A stretch of 64,000 bases of DNA from assembly GCF_035946055.1 (NCBI RefSeq), contig NZ_CP108364.1, forward strand, positions 6,014,001-6,078,000, in the 5' to 3' direction. The translations under genes were made by a program, and so were the position numbers. Shown piece after piece: positions 32,066 through 41,209 of this stretch. A model generated the notes under the pieces. That model saw only the letters and a list, made by a program, of their open reading frames with translations, ran no database searches and had not been told where the DNA came from. The stretch is from Streptomyces sp. NBC_01341. Lineage in GTDB: Bacteria > Actinomycetota > Actinomycetes > Streptomycetales > Streptomycetaceae. Each line of letters starts with the position of its first letter. The first letter of the stretch is position 1.

Positions 32066-33406
32066 ATGGAGCCCAATGTCCTGCTCGAATCCCTGATCGA
32101 CGAGGCGGGTGTGTCCCGAGCGGGACTCGCCGGCCACGTCAACCAGGCCGGCCGCGCCCGCGGGCTGGTCCTGCGGTACGAACACACGGCGGTCGCCCGC
32201 TGGCTCAGGGGCCAGCGCCCGCGCGGTCAGGTCCCGGACCTGCTGTGCGAGGTCCTCGGCCGCAGGCTGCACCGGCCGGTCACACTCGACGACATCGGCA
32301 TGGGCATCTCCGGCGCGCACGCCACGGCACACGGCGGCGGGCTCCCGGGCTTCGTCGAGCACGCGACCGCCCTGTGGCGTTCCGACGACCAGCAGCGCCC
32401 GGACCTCGCGGCCGTGCCGGCCGTCACGGGCACGACGGCGGTGATGCCGGTGTGGGAGTGGGAGAACCCGCCCGAGGACACGGACGTGTCCCGTCCCGGG
32501 CCCTCACGCGTGAGTATGGCCGACATAGCGATGCTCCGGGCCGCCCGCGCCCACTACGAGCAGATGTACAGGAAAGCGGGAGGCATGGCGACCAGGTCCC
32601 GGGTCGTCGGATTCCTCAACGCCGAGACCGCGCCGCTGCTGCGCGGCGGCTACAGCGACGCGACCGGCCGTCAACTGCACCGCGCGACCGCCGGGCTGGT
32701 GGCCGTCGCCGGTATCTGCGCCTACGACTCGGACGCCCACGGGCTCGCCCAGCGCTATTTCCACCAGGCCCTGCGCCTGGCCAAGGCCAGCGGGGACCGG
32801 GGCCTCGGCGGCTATGTCATCGCGCTGCTCGTGAACCAGTCGCTGTACCTGGCCGACTTCCGCCGGTCCGTCGCCTTCGCCGAAGCCGCCCTGAGGGCGG
32901 CGGGACCGCACATCACCCCGGCACTCGCCGCAGACCTGCACGCCATGCAGGCCAAGGCGTACGCACAGCTGGGCGACCACCGCGGCTCCCTGGAGTGCAT
33001 CCGCCGGGCCGAGGGCGAGGCCGGGCGCATCGGGACGGGCAGCGAGCCGGACGAGACGGGCTACGTCCAGCCGGGCCTGGTCAACGTCCAGGTGGCCGAG
33101 GCGCTGCTGAATCTGGGAGATGTCGCCGGAGCCCGGGAGCACGCCGCGGCGGCCGTACGCTCCCCGGCGCACGACCGCGGGACGGTGCACAGGCTGGCCA
33201 TGCTCAGCCACCTGGAACTGCTGCAGGGCGAGGCGGACAGGGCGGCCGGCACCGCGTGCGAAATGGCGGAACGCGCCCGGGGCATGGATTCGCAGCGGCT
33301 CCGGGACCGAATGCGGTCCGTCCGTGAACATCTGGCGGCGAGTGGCAGCGCCGAGGCCGAAGCGGCGGCCGACGTCATCGAAGGGGCGCTGCGCGTGCCC
33401 CTGTGA
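32066..33406 (+). CDS. TPR-containing transcriptional regulator-like protein (NsdA-like)
   Basis: The 446-residue protein begins MEPNVLLESLIDEAGVSRAG, an XRE-like helix-turn-helix region (residues about 5-60, with HTAVARWLRGQRPRG), followed by a long helical TPR-type domain (ALRLAKASGDRGLGGYV ... AQLGDHRGSLECIRRAEG ... LLNLGDVAGAREHA). This architecture recurs in Streptomyces regulators of development and antibiotic production, such as NsdA, but no specific role can be assigned. ATG 32066 is preceded by a GGGGGGG run. A dyad upstream may be its operator. Confidence 0.85.
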   Translation: MEPNVLLESLIDEAGVSRAGLAGHVNQAGRARGLVLRYEHTAVARWLRGQRPRGQVPDLLCEVLGRRLHRPVTLDDIGMGISGAHATAHGGGLPGFVEHATALWRSDDQQRPDLAAVPAVTGTTAVMPVWEWENPPEDTDVSRPGPSRVSMADIAMLRAARAHYEQMYRKAGGMATRSRVVGFLNAETAPLLRGGYSDATGRQLHRATAGLVAVAGICAYDSDAHGLAQRYFHQALRLAKASGDRGLGGYVIALLVNQSLYLADFRRSVAFAEAALRAAGPHITPALAADLHAMQAKAYAQLGDHRGSLECIRRAEGEAGRIGTGSEPDETGYVQPGLVNVQVAEALLNLGDVAGAREHAAAAVRSPAHDRGTVHRLAMLSHLELLQGEADRAAGTACEMAERARGMDSQRLRDRMRSVREHLAASGSAEAEAAADVIEGALRVPL

Positions 33407-33493
33407 GCCGTGCGCCCGAGACCTCCGCGCGTTCCCCTGCGACGCTGAGCCTGCTCCGATGTTGCCATCGACCAGTCGGAAGGTGGCAGAACT

Positions 33494-34024
33494 GTGCAGT
33501 GGATGAACTTGAACGAACAGACCGTGTATGAGAATCGCTGGTTCCGGATCAATCTGGCAGATGTCGAACTCCCCGACGGCCGGCACCTGGACCACTTCCT
33601 CATCCGGCTCCGGGCCGTCGCCGCAGCGACGGTCGTCAACGAGGCGAACGAGGTCCTGCTCCTGTGGCGGCACCGGTTCATCACCGACAGCTGGGGCTGG
33701 GAGCTCGCCGCCGGCGTGGTCGAGGACGGCGAGGACGTCGCCGCCGCGGCCGCACGGGAGATGGAGGAGGAGACCGGCTGGCGCCCGGGCGAACTGCTCC
33801 CGCTGATGACGGTGGAGCCGGCCAACGGCCTCATCGACGCCCGGCACCATCTCTTCTGGTCCCGCGAGGCGACGTACACCGGGCATCCTGCGGACGACTT
33901 CGAGTCCTCGCGCCGCGAGTGGATCCCGCTCAAGCTCGTGCCGGACATGATCGCGCGCGGTGAGATCCCCGCGGCCGGCATGGCGGCCGGGCTGCTGATG
34001 CTCCATCACATGCTGTTGGGCTGA
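33494..34024 (+). CDS. NUDIX hydrolase
   Basis: The 176-residue protein has a full Nudix box: G-x5-E-x7-REMEEETGW (GVVEDGED... REMEEETGW, residues about 75-97). The family hydrolyses nucleoside diphosphates linked to another moiety, including ADP-ribose; the FE(S)SRREWIPL segment near the C-terminus is common in ADP-ribose pyrophosphatase-like members. GTG 33494 with AGGTGG 7 nt upstream; ATG 33503 is an alternative. Confidence 0.92.
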   Translation: MQWMNLNEQTVYENRWFRINLADVELPDGRHLDHFLIRLRAVAAATVVNEANEVLLLWRHRFITDSWGWELAAGVVEDGEDVAAAAAREMEEETGWRPGELLPLMTVEPANGLIDARHHLFWSREATYTGHPADDFESSRREWIPLKLVPDMIARGEIPAAGMAAGLLMLHHMLLG

Positions 34025-34034
34025 CCGGCGCGCA

Positions 34035-34077
34035 CCCGTGCGGCGGGTCGACCGGACCGGCCGGCCCGCCGCACGGG
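34035..34077. terminator. Bidirectional terminator
   Basis: A 13-bp stem (CCCGTGCGGCGGG at 34035-34047 with CCCGCCGCACGGG at 34065-34077) with a GC-rich loop that can itself fold, between the NUDIX gene and the convergent PEP-mutase-family gene. Confidence 0.8.
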
Positions 34078-34085
34078 GAGGGTCG

Positions 34086-34847
34086 TCAGGGCGCCCACGG
34101 CCTGAGCATGTCCTTCATCGCATCCGTCATCGCGAACTGCAGGAGCGGGCCGTAGGTGATCCGGCCGACGCCGAGGCGGCGGAAGCGTTCGAGGTCGTGC
34201 TTGACGGGATGGGCTGTCGAGTTCACGGGAACGCCGACGGCGCCGGTCACCGCCGTGAGCAGGTCGTCGTCGTCCTGGATGGTCACGGGGTAGACACTGT
34301 CGGCGCCCGCCTGCTCCAGGGCCCGCAGCCGCTCGATCGCCTCGTCCAGGACGTCGGAGGCGTTTTCCGCGCGCAGGAAGAGGTCGGTACGCCCGTTGAT
34401 CCAGACCGGGATCCCCACGTCGTCGGCCGCCGCTCGCAGCGCACCGATGTAGCTTGCGTGCTCCTGCGTGCTGCGCAGGCGCCCGCCCTCGGAGTGCACG
34501 GTGTCCTCGATGTTGAGGCCGATGCCACCGGCCTCGGTGAGGCCCGCGATCAGGTCGGCGGGGTCCAGACCGTATCCGGCCTCCAGATCCACGGAGACGG
34601 GGACGTCGACCGCCGCGATGACGGGCCTCACGGCGTCGAGTACCTCCGCGAAGGTCTGCCCCTCATGGTCGGCGGCACCACGGGAGTCGGCGAGCGGGTG
34701 GCTCCCGATGGTCAGCGCGGGGAACCCGGCGTCGACTGCCGTCCGCGCCGACCAGACATCCCACACGGTCGGCAGAACGAGCGGCCTGTTCTCGGCGTGA
34801 AGCTGCTTGAAGCGTTGAGCGCGCTCAACGGTGGTACCAAGGTTCAT
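34086..34847 (-). CDS. Isocitrate lyase / PEP mutase family protein
   Basis: The 253-residue TIM-barrel protein begins MNLGTTVERAQRFKQLHA with PTVWDVWSARTAVDAGFPAL, then PVSVDLEAGYG (metal-binding Asp/Glu region), GGIGLNIEDTVHSEGG, and a C-terminal (GVGRITYGPLLQFAMTD). This matches the 2-phosphonomethylmalate/PEP-mutase-like oxaloacetate decarboxylase group. The KKCGH-type catalytic motif of isocitrate lyase is absent, so lyase activity on isocitrate is unlikely; the reaction is unknown. ATG 34847; longer frames upstream are not homologous. Confidence 0.87.
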   Translation of the reverse strand: MNLGTTVERAQRFKQLHAENRPLVLPTVWDVWSARTAVDAGFPALTIGSHPLADSRGAADHEGQTFAEVLDAVRPVIAAVDVPVSVDLEAGYGLDPADLIAGLTEAGGIGLNIEDTVHSEGGRLRSTQEHASYIGALRAAADDVGIPVWINGRTDLFLRAENASDVLDEAIERLRALEQAGADSVYPVTIQDDDDLLTAVTGAVGVPVNSTAHPVKHDLERFRRLGVGRITYGPLLQFAMTDAMKDMLRPWAP

Positions 34848-34930
34848 GTCGAACACGCTACCTCTGCGGCCTCGCACTCGACCTGTCGCACGGGGCGGCT
34901 TCAAGCCGTGGCGCACATCCCGAGGGCCGC

Positions 34931-34979
34931 CGCATCCTTCGTCGCCGGAGGGCGGCCCCGCTCCGGCGCCCGGGATGCG
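34931..34979 (-). terminator. Nested hairpin downstream of the peptide-binding lipoprotein gene
   Basis: CGCATCC (34931-34937) pairs with GGATGCG (34973-34979) and inside it CGCCGGAG (34943-34950) pairs with CTCCGGCG (34961-34968). It lies 27 nt after the stop of the minus-strand gene ending at 35006. Confidence 0.5.
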
Positions 34980-35005
34980 TCAGCCTTCGCGTCGGCGGGC
35001 CCGGT

Positions 35006-36586
35006 TCAGCCGCGGCCGAGTTCCCAGAGCTGAAGCACCGAAGAGGAATTGATGGCGTAGGCGATGCCTGTGACGTCGCGTCGCGCAGCGACGTACTGCT
35101 TGCCCTGCCAAAGGGGCAGGATAGGGACGTCTTCGGCCACAGTGTCCTGAATCTTGGCCAGGGGCGTTGTGGCCGCGGACCGGTCCGCCTCGCGTCGGGT
35201 CTGCGGGATCAGCGAGCGCTGGATGGTCGTGTTCGAGTAGGGCAGGCCGAGGAAGTTGTTCTTGTCGAGGAAGGGCGCGACGAAGTTGTCCGCGTCCGGG
35301 AAGTCAGGGAACCAGCCCATGCCGAAGACGTCGTACTCGCCCTTCTGCTCGGCGGGTCTGAACGTTGCCCAGGGGTGGCCTTGAATCGTGGCTTTGAAAA
35401 GACCACTGTCGTTGAGCTGCTTGCGCAGCTCCTCGAACTCCTGCTTCGTGGCGGATCCGTAGTGGTCCGTCGTGTAATGCAGCGTCAGCTTCAGCGGGGT
35501 ACTGACACCGGCGCCGGCCAGCAGGGACTTCGCCTTGGCGTTGCTCGGCTCTCCGTACTTGTTGAAGAATGAGTTGGTGTGACCGGTGACGAACGCCGGG
35601 ACCAACGAGTACAACGAATCGGCTTGCACGCTGTAGACGTTGGCGACCAGTTTGTCGCGGTCGATGAGCTGGGCGACTGCCTGGCGGACCGCTTTGGACT
35701 TCACGGTCGACGCGGTGGTGTTGAAGGCGAGGTAGCGAATTTCCAGACCGGGGAGGTCCACGAGATCGACGTTCTTGTCCGTGTCCGCGTCCAGCGCGTC
35801 GATCTGTGACGGCGACATCGTACGGATCATGACATCTACCTTGCCGCTGTCGATCGCGGCGCCCATGGCTTCGGAGTCCTTGTGGACGCGCAGCACGACC
35901 TTGTCGTTGTTCACCTTGATGCTCCCGCGATAGCGGGGATTCTTCGTGTAGGTGACGCCGGCGATCGTGTTGTTCCGGACGTCGGCCTTGAAGGTGTAAG
36001 GGCCGGAGCCGTCGACCTCGAAGCCGTCACGCAAGTTCTTCCGGTCGTATTCCTTGGGGTTGACGATGCTTGCGACCGGTGTGGTGAGCTTGTAGGGAAA
36101 AGTGGCGTCCGCTGTCTTGAGGTGGAAGATAACCTCGCGATTCCCCTTGGTCTCGATCGTGTCGATGGTATTCAGCAGGGCAGCGACACCCGTGTCGGCA
36201 TTGATGTTGAGGGACCGCTCGATGGAGCTTTTCACGTCGGTGGCCGTGATCGGGGCCCCATCGGAGAATTGCAGGCCCTTGCGCAGCGTGCAGGCGTAGC
36301 GCTCATTTCCCTTGTCCGTGAAGAGACAGTTCTCCGCGGCCTCCGGCACCGGTTCACCCTGTCCCTTGGGCTGAATCATCAAGGTCTGCATCGTCTGCCG
36401 CAGAAGGTTCCATGTACTGGTGTCATACGTGTATGCCGGGTCGAGCGGCGCCGGGGCGTCTTTCGTGGCCACGAACTGGTCGGTGGTGGCGACGACTATG
36501 GATACGCTCTCTTCTTTGCCACAGGCGGACAGAGCTGGAGAGAGCAGGCTGACCGCAGCTGCAAGCACCAGAAGTTTGCGGTTCAT
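35006..36586 (-). CDS. ABC transporter substrate-binding lipoprotein, oligopeptide-type (SBP_bac_5), orphan
   Basis: The 526-residue lipoprotein has a signal peptide and lipobox (LSPALSAC, Cys22) and a family-5 peptide/nickel-type binding fold (GLQFSDGAPITATDVKSSIERSL, VRQAVAQLIDRDKLV). Such proteins bind peptides, sugars or chelates for an ABC importer, but no permease or ATPase genes are next to it, so it must borrow a transporter or act in sensing. ATG 36586 with GGAGAAATTCCC upstream. The nearby DNA is lower in GC than its neighbours, and a near-consensus promoter lies about 210 nt upstream. Confidence 0.9.
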   Translation of the reverse strand: MNRKLLVLAAAVSLLSPALSACGKEESVSIVVATTDQFVATKDAPAPLDPAYTYDTSTWNLLRQTMQTLMIQPKGQGEPVPEAAENCLFTDKGNERYACTLRKGLQFSDGAPITATDVKSSIERSLNINADTGVAALLNTIDTIETKGNREVIFHLKTADATFPYKLTTPVASIVNPKEYDRKNLRDGFEVDGSGPYTFKADVRNNTIAGVTYTKNPRYRGSIKVNNDKVVLRVHKDSEAMGAAIDSGKVDVMIRTMSPSQIDALDADTDKNVDLVDLPGLEIRYLAFNTTASTVKSKAVRQAVAQLIDRDKLVANVYSVQADSLYSLVPAFVTGHTNSFFNKYGEPSNAKAKSLLAGAGVSTPLKLTLHYTTDHYGSATKQEFEELRKQLNDSGLFKATIQGHPWATFRPAEQKGEYDVFGMGWFPDFPDADNFVAPFLDKNNFLGLPYSNTTIQRSLIPQTRREADRSAATTPLAKIQDTVAEDVPILPLWQGKQYVAARRDVTGIAYAINSSSVLQLWELGRG

Positions 36587-37495
36587 GGGAATTTCTCCAG
36601 TAATCGATGCGGCCGTATACCTGGCACACACGGTGAGTGGTGTGTCAGCGTGCCGTCGGCTGCGGCAGTGCTATCGACAGACCTGATATATGCGTGGAAA
36701 GGGTGTGTGGAGGTGGGCAATTGGTTGCGTCCTGATGGTTCGACGCAGTCGAACGAAGCCGCACCTGAAGTTTGCACACGCAACAAACACTTGATGTGTC
36801 AATTTTATGAGAGGTGTGAGTGCACTGTCAATGTTTGAGTGCCCGTCAGGTGCGTGCGGCCGGACGCTGCGGTAAGGGAGTTGTGGGGATTGACCGCTCC
36901 GGCTTACGGGGGGTGCCCCAGGGAGGGGCATTCCGCGGGGTTGCCCCTCCGCTGTCCGCACAGGGCCGCCCGAGCGGGGGAGGCCGGTGAGCGCACCCAC
37001 GGCCGCCCGGCTGGGTCGCTCCGGCCGGCGCTTCGGGGTGCGACCGTCGCCACCGCCGGTTCGCGCGCGTCGCGGGCGCGTGTGCCGGAAGCGGGCTCGG
37101 TGCGGCGTGACGCGGAATTCATGAGGTGCACACGAGGTGTGACGGAGCGTTCCTTACCGTCGATCACCGCGGTGTCGATATGACTTCGGGCCGCGGTCAC
37201 AGTGCCGCACGGGCGGGTACTCTCCGCTCGGACGCCTGGCCGCTCGATGCCCAAGGGGCCGGCAGCTGTCGACGACGCGGTCAGGCACCGACACCCCGGG
37301 GCCGAGGCCGACATGCTGCGACAGGCAATCCCGCGGCGCTTCGACACCGGGCACACCTTCCGCCTGTTCGGGCAGCCGTGCCGTGCGCGGCAGCCGACCA
37401 TGCGTGACCTCGGCAGGGCCGGGCGGTCGACGCCCGTATTCCTACGACGGCGTCACCTGGCCGGTGCCGCGCGTGCCGGCCGGCGGTGGCGCAGC
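36587..37495. other. 909-bp region with no assignable gene
   Basis: The part next to the lipoprotein gene is AT-rich and holds its promoter. From about 36840 to 37495 several short frames are open, but none shows a recognisable domain, consistent start and RBS, or family match. A 9-bp hairpin lies at 36922-36950 and a palindrome CACCGCGGTG at 37165-37174. The region may hold a regulatory RNA or gene remnants; I see nothing definite. Confidence 0.6.
36802..36831 (-). promoter_or_regulatory. Near-consensus sigma-70 (HrdB-type) promoter of the peptide-binding lipoprotein
   Basis: On the minus strand, TTGACA (36831-36826), an 18-nt spacer and TAAAAT (36807-36802) point at the lipoprotein gene with a leader of about 210 nt. 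AT-rich hexamers this close to consensus are rare in this DNA. Confidence 0.6.
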
Positions 37496-37538
37496 AGTGG
37501 CGCCGTTCCGGGTGGATCCTCCCCGGAACGGCGCCACT
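37496..37538 (-). terminator. Terminator of the 3-hydroxyacyl-CoA dehydrogenase gene
   Basis: A 17-bp perfect stem (37496-37512 with 37522-37538) and a 9-nt loop lie 21 nt after the stop of the minus-strand gene ending at 37559. Confidence 0.88.
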
Positions 37539-37558
37539 GGGCGGCTCCGCCGCACCTG

Positions 37559-38416
37559 CTAGTACGGGTAGAACCCCGAGCCCGTCTTGCGGCCGAGCCG
37601 CCCCGCGTCCACCATCCGCTGGAGCAGCGGGGGAGCGGCGTACAGGGGTTCCTTGTACTCCGCGTACATCGAGTCGGCGACCGAGGCCACGGTGTCCAGG
37701 CCGATCAGGTCGGCGAGCTTGAGCGGACCCATCGGGTGGGCGCAGCCCATCTCCATGCCGTTGTCGATGTCCTCGCGGCTGGCGATGCCCGACTCGAACA
37801 TCCGGATCGCCGAGAGCAGATACGGGATCAGCAGGGCGTTGACGACGAAGCCCGACCTGTCCTGGGCGCGGATCGCGTGCTTGTCGAGCACGTTCTGCAC
37901 GACCGCCTCGGCACGCTTTATGGTCTCGTCGGACGTCGTCAGCGCGGGGATCAGCTCGACGAGCCGCTGCACCGGGGCCGGGTTGAAGAAGTGGATGCCG
38001 ATGACCTGGTCCGGGCGGGACGTGGCCACCGCCAGCTTCACCAGCGGGATGGAGGAGGTGTTCGAGGCGAGGATGGCGTCCGGACGGGTCACCACCTGAT
38101 CGAGTACCTGGAAGATCTCGGTCTTGACCTGCTCGTTCTCCACGACGGCCTCGATCACGAGATCGCGGTCCGCGAACTCGCCGAGGTCGGTGGTGAAGCT
38201 GAGGCGGGCGAGGGTCTCGTCACGCTCCTCAGTGGTGATCTTGCCGCGTTCGGCGGCCTTGGAGAGGGAGTTGTGCAGCCGGGTACGCCCTATCTCCAGG
38301 GCCTCGCCGGTGGTCTCGGCCACCTTGACCTCGAGGCCGCTGCGGGCACACACCTCCGCGATGCCTGCGCCCATCTGGCCACAGCCCACCACTCCGACGC
38401 GTGCAATGTCGGCCAT
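37559..38416 (-). CDS. 3-hydroxybutyryl-CoA dehydrogenase
   Basis: The 285-residue enzyme has an N-terminal Rossmann domain (VGVVGCGQMGAGIAEVC) and the 3HCDH C-terminal domain. Conserved segments are ASNTSSIPL, GIHFFNPAPVQRLVELI (catalytic His), and a C-terminal GRKTGSGFYPY. It interconverts 3-hydroxybutyryl-CoA and acetoacetyl-CoA in short-chain fatty acid or butyryl-CoA metabolism. I use ATG 38416 with GAGGTGA 8 nt upstream; GTG 38428 is possible. No partner beta-oxidation genes are next to it. Confidence 0.94.
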   Translation of the reverse strand: MADIARVGVVGCGQMGAGIAEVCARSGLEVKVAETTGEALEIGRTRLHNSLSKAAERGKITTEERDETLARLSFTTDLGEFADRDLVIEAVVENEQVKTEIFQVLDQVVTRPDAILASNTSSIPLVKLAVATSRPDQVIGIHFFNPAPVQRLVELIPALTTSDETIKRAEAVVQNVLDKHAIRAQDRSGFVVNALLIPYLLSAIRMFESGIASREDIDNGMEMGCAHPMGPLKLADLIGLDTVASVADSMYAEYKEPLYAAPPLLQRMVDAGRLGRKTGSGFYPY

Positions 38417-38613
38417 AGAGTCCGTCACCTCGTGCCTTTCGCTGATCTTCGTGCGGCAGTTCCCGTTTGATTCCGGTGTCCGCCTCGACCCCACGACGTT
38501 ACTCCGCGACGGGGCTCAGGTGAGCTGCGGGTCGCACGGAATCGTGGCGGGCATGATGTGCGTCGTGCGCTGCCGACGTGACGTACGGGAACAGAGAAGC
38601 GAAAGGTGTGTAG

Positions 38614-39864
38614 ATGCGTCGTTTGGGCCGTAGGTCTTTCGTGATGGGCGCGGTGAGTACGGTGGCCGCGCTGATGACCGGGGGTGATGCCGTCGCCGTA
38701 CCCCGGCCGGGTGCCGGACGGCACCGCAGTGCTGAGCAGGGTGAGATGCGCGGGGTGTGGATCGCCACGGTCGCGAACATCGACTGGCCCTCGGCGACCG
38801 GGCTGAGCGCGGCCGCCCAGGAGGCCGAGCTGATCGCTCATCTGGACCGGGCGGTGGCTCTGAAGCTCAACACCGTGGTCCTCCAGGTCCGCCCTACCGC
38901 CGACGCCCTGTGGCCGTCGTCGTTCGAGCCGTGGGCCGAGTGCCTCACGGGTGTCCAGGGCAAGGACCCGGGGTGGGACCCGCTGGGGACGGCGGTGCGC
39001 GAGGCGCACGCGCGCGGTCTGGAGCTGCACGCCTGGTTCAACCCCTATCGGGTGGCCAATCACACGGACCCCTCGAGGCTGGTCGCCACCCACCCGGCGA
39101 GGCTCCACCCGGACTGGGTCCTGCCGTACGGCGGAAAGCTCTACTACAACCCGGGACTGCCCGAGGTCCGCACGTTCGTCCAGGACGCGATGCTCGACGC
39201 GGTCAGCCGCTACGCGATCGACGCGGTGCACTGGGACGACTACTTCTACCCCTATCCGGTGGCCGGCCAGGTCTTCGACGACGACGACGCGTTCGCGGAG
39301 CACGGCGGGGACTTCGCCGACAAGGCGGCCTGGCGTCGTGACAACACCGACCGACTGGTCCGCGAGACCGCCGCGCGGATCAAGGAGGTCAGGAGCGGTA
39401 CACGGTTCGGGATCAGCCCGTTCGGCGTGTGGCGCAACGCCTCGACCGATCCCACGGGCTCCGACACCGCGGCGGGCGTGGAGACGTACGACGATCTGCA
39501 CGCCGACACCCGGAAGTGGGTCAAGGAGGGCTGGATCGACTACATCTGCCCCCAGATCTACTGGAACATCGGCTTCGCCGCCGCCGACTACGCGAAGCTG
39601 CTGTCCTGGTGGGCCGGGACGGTCAAGGGTACGGGGGTCGACCTGTACGTGGGGGAGGCGCTCCACAAGGCCGGCGACCCCGCCCAGCCGGCCGCCTGGC
39701 AGGACCCGGCCGAACTCTCACGGCACCTGGACCTCGCGGCCGGTCACCCGGAGGTGGGCGGGCATGTCTACTTCTCCGCCAAGCACGTGAAGGCGGACCG
39801 GATCGGAGCCATGGCCCGGCTGGTCGCCGACCACTACTCGACGCGGGCCCGCACCCCACGCTGA
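38614..39864 (+). CDS. Exported glycosyl-hydrolase-like family 10 protein (GHL10/DUF187)
   Basis: The 416-residue protein has a twin-arginine signal (GRRSFVMGAV) and a long (beta/alpha)8 domain of the glycosyl hydrolase-like 10 family: EMRGVWIATVANIDWP, VLQVRPTADALWPS, ELHAWFNPYRVAN, IDAVHWDDYFYPYP, and YICPQIYWNIGF. Family members act on bacterial cell-surface or extracellular polysaccharide, and PgaB's C-terminal domain belongs to this group. Exact substrate unknown. ATG 38614. Confidence 0.9.
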   Translation: MRRLGRRSFVMGAVSTVAALMTGGDAVAVPRPGAGRHRSAEQGEMRGVWIATVANIDWPSATGLSAAAQEAELIAHLDRAVALKLNTVVLQVRPTADALWPSSFEPWAECLTGVQGKDPGWDPLGTAVREAHARGLELHAWFNPYRVANHTDPSRLVATHPARLHPDWVLPYGGKLYYNPGLPEVRTFVQDAMLDAVSRYAIDAVHWDDYFYPYPVAGQVFDDDDAFAEHGGDFADKAAWRRDNTDRLVRETAARIKEVRSGTRFGISPFGVWRNASTDPTGSDTAAGVETYDDLHADTRKWVKEGWIDYICPQIYWNIGFAAADYAKLLSWWAGTVKGTGVDLYVGEALHKAGDPAQPAAWQDPAELSRHLDLAAGHPEVGGHVYFSAKHVKADRIGAMARLVADHYSTRARTPR

Positions 39865-39926
39865 CACAGCGCGGCGGGAGCCCGCGCCCCACGCCGACAC
39901 GGGGCGCGGACCCGCAGCCTTCGGAC

Positions 39927-39962
39927 GCGTGCGCCGGGGCCACTCGTGGCCCCGGCGCACGC
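39927..39962. terminator. Bidirectional terminator
   Basis: A stem of about 16 bp (39927-39943 with 39946-39962) with a tiny loop lies between the glycosyl-hydrolase-like gene and the convergent DUF1918 gene. Confidence 0.85.
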
Positions 39963-39967
39963 GCGTC

Positions 39968-40171
39968 CTACCTCTTCCGGTCCTCGCGGGCCTCGTGCTG
40001 TACGACGCTGTCGGGGCCCGGGGACCTGATCGACTCGTGCCCGTCCTCGAAGCGCAGCCGGTACGGGGGACCGCCCCCGTCACCCAGAACCTCGACGATC
40101 TCTGCGACGCGGTCGTGCTGCCCCACGGTCCTGCCGTGCGTCAGCAGCCGGTCGCCCGTGTGTGCCTCCAT
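39968..40171 (-). CDS. DUF1918 domain protein
   Basis: The small 67-residue protein matches DUF1918 (AHTGDRLLTHGRTVGQHDRV ... GPPYRLRFEDGHES). The family is common in actinobacteria and of unknown function. ATG 40171 follows GAGGAGGT with an 8-nt gap, a strong ribosome-binding site. It ends 5 nt from a terminator. Confidence 0.85.
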   Translation of the reverse strand: MEAHTGDRLLTHGRTVGQHDRVAEIVEVLGDGGGPPYRLRFEDGHESIRSPGPDSVVQHEAREDRKR

Positions 40172-40213
40172 CGGGAGTGACCTCCTCACGGGTGACTGCT
40201 CATGTCGACAAGT

Positions 40214-41209
40214 CTATGACCGCGGGCGCCCGACGCGTCCTGGTGCGGACGTGCCCCGGCTGTCCGCCGGGCGCCTCTCCCGACCCCCGGACCGCTGGGT
40301 GGCGGCGATACAGACCAGTACGGCGACAGCCGCCACCGGCGCCGCCACGGACACCTCCTCGCCGAGTGCGAGGAACGACCAGACGAGCGTGAGCAGCGGC
40401 TGCGCCAGCTGCAGCTGGCTGGCCCGTGGAACCCCGATCTCCGCCATCCCCCGGTACCAGACGTACAGCCCGAGAAAGGTCGATCCCGCGGCCACCCAGA
40501 CCAGCCCGATGATCCCGTGCGCCGTCAGGTGCACCGGTTCGAAGGGCAGGGCCACGGCCGCGCCGGCCGCCGCGAGAGGGAGAGAGAGGATCAGGGCCCA
40601 GCCGATCACCTGCCGGCCCGGCATCACCTTCGCCAGCCTGCCGCCCTCGGTGTAGCCGGCCGCGCAGACCAGGAGTGCCCCGCACAGGTACGCGTCGCCG
40701 CCGGAGAGCGCGCCCCCGCTCTGCTGGAGCGTGAAGGCGATCACTACGGCGGCACCCGCCGCGGCCGCCGCCCAGAAGGTCCTCGGCGGGCGGGAGCCGG
40801 TGCGCAGGGCCGAGAGGAGAGCGGTCGTCAGCGGCAGTAGCCCCACGACGACGGCCGCGTGCGAGCTGGTGGAGGTCAGAAGTGCCAGCGTGGTCAGCAG
40901 CGGGAAACCCACCACCACCCCGCCCGCGACGACCGCGAGGCCCGGCCAGTGGCGTCGGGCGGGCACCGGGACCCGGTCCGTGAGCAGCGCGCCTGCGGCG
41001 ATCAGTGCGGCCAGCAGGCTGCGCAGGGCGACCAGTGACCACGGGCCGAAGCTCTCCAGCCCCCATACCGTCGAGGGGAAGGTCAGGGAGAAGGCGACCA
41101 CGCCGAGTCCCGCGAGCAGTGCGCCGCCGCCGGGACTCCTGGGTGATGCGGGACGGTCCGCTGCGACTGCTATCGCCGCATGGTCGGTAGCGCTATTCTC
41201 TGCTCTCAT
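40214..41209 (-). CDS. EamA/DMT-family transporter
   Basis: The 331-residue polytopic protein contains two EamA repeats (FSLTFPSTVWGLESFGPWSL ... ALRSLLAAL and a second half with LYVWYRGMAEIG). Ten transmembrane helices are expected. Family members export amino acids and small metabolites. The divergent MocR-type regulator probably controls it. Its ATG (41209) overlaps the regulator's ATG on the other strand; a TACGCT -10-like hexamer ends about 5 nt before the start on this strand, suggesting a leaderless mRNA. Confidence 0.9.
   Translation of the reverse strand: MRAENSATDHAAIAVAADRPASPRSPGGGALLAGLGVVAFSLTFPSTVWGLESFGPWSLVALRSLLAALIAAGALLTDRVPVPARRHWPGLAVVAGGVVVGFPLLTTLALLTSTSSHAAVVVGLLPLTTALLSALRTGSRPPRTFWAAAAAGAAVVIAFTLQQSGGALSGGDAYLCGALLVCAAGYTEGGRLAKVMPGRQVIGWALILSLPLAAAGAAVALPFEPVHLTAHGIIGLVWVAAGSTFLGLYVWYRGMAEIGVPRASQLQLAQPLLTLVWSFLALGEEVSVAAPVAAVAVLVCIAATQRSGGRERRPADSRGTSAPGRVGRPRS

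Noticed and set aside
34813..34830. An 18-bp perfect palindrome in the PEP-mutase-family gene.
   Set aside because: It lies inside coding sequence for the N-terminus; with GC-rich codons such palindromes occur by chance, and no operator role is evident.
40731..41207. N-terminal extension of the MocR gene.
   Set aside because: It is antisense to the EamA coding region and is Ala/Ser/Pro-rich without structure; the GntR domain begins after 41208.
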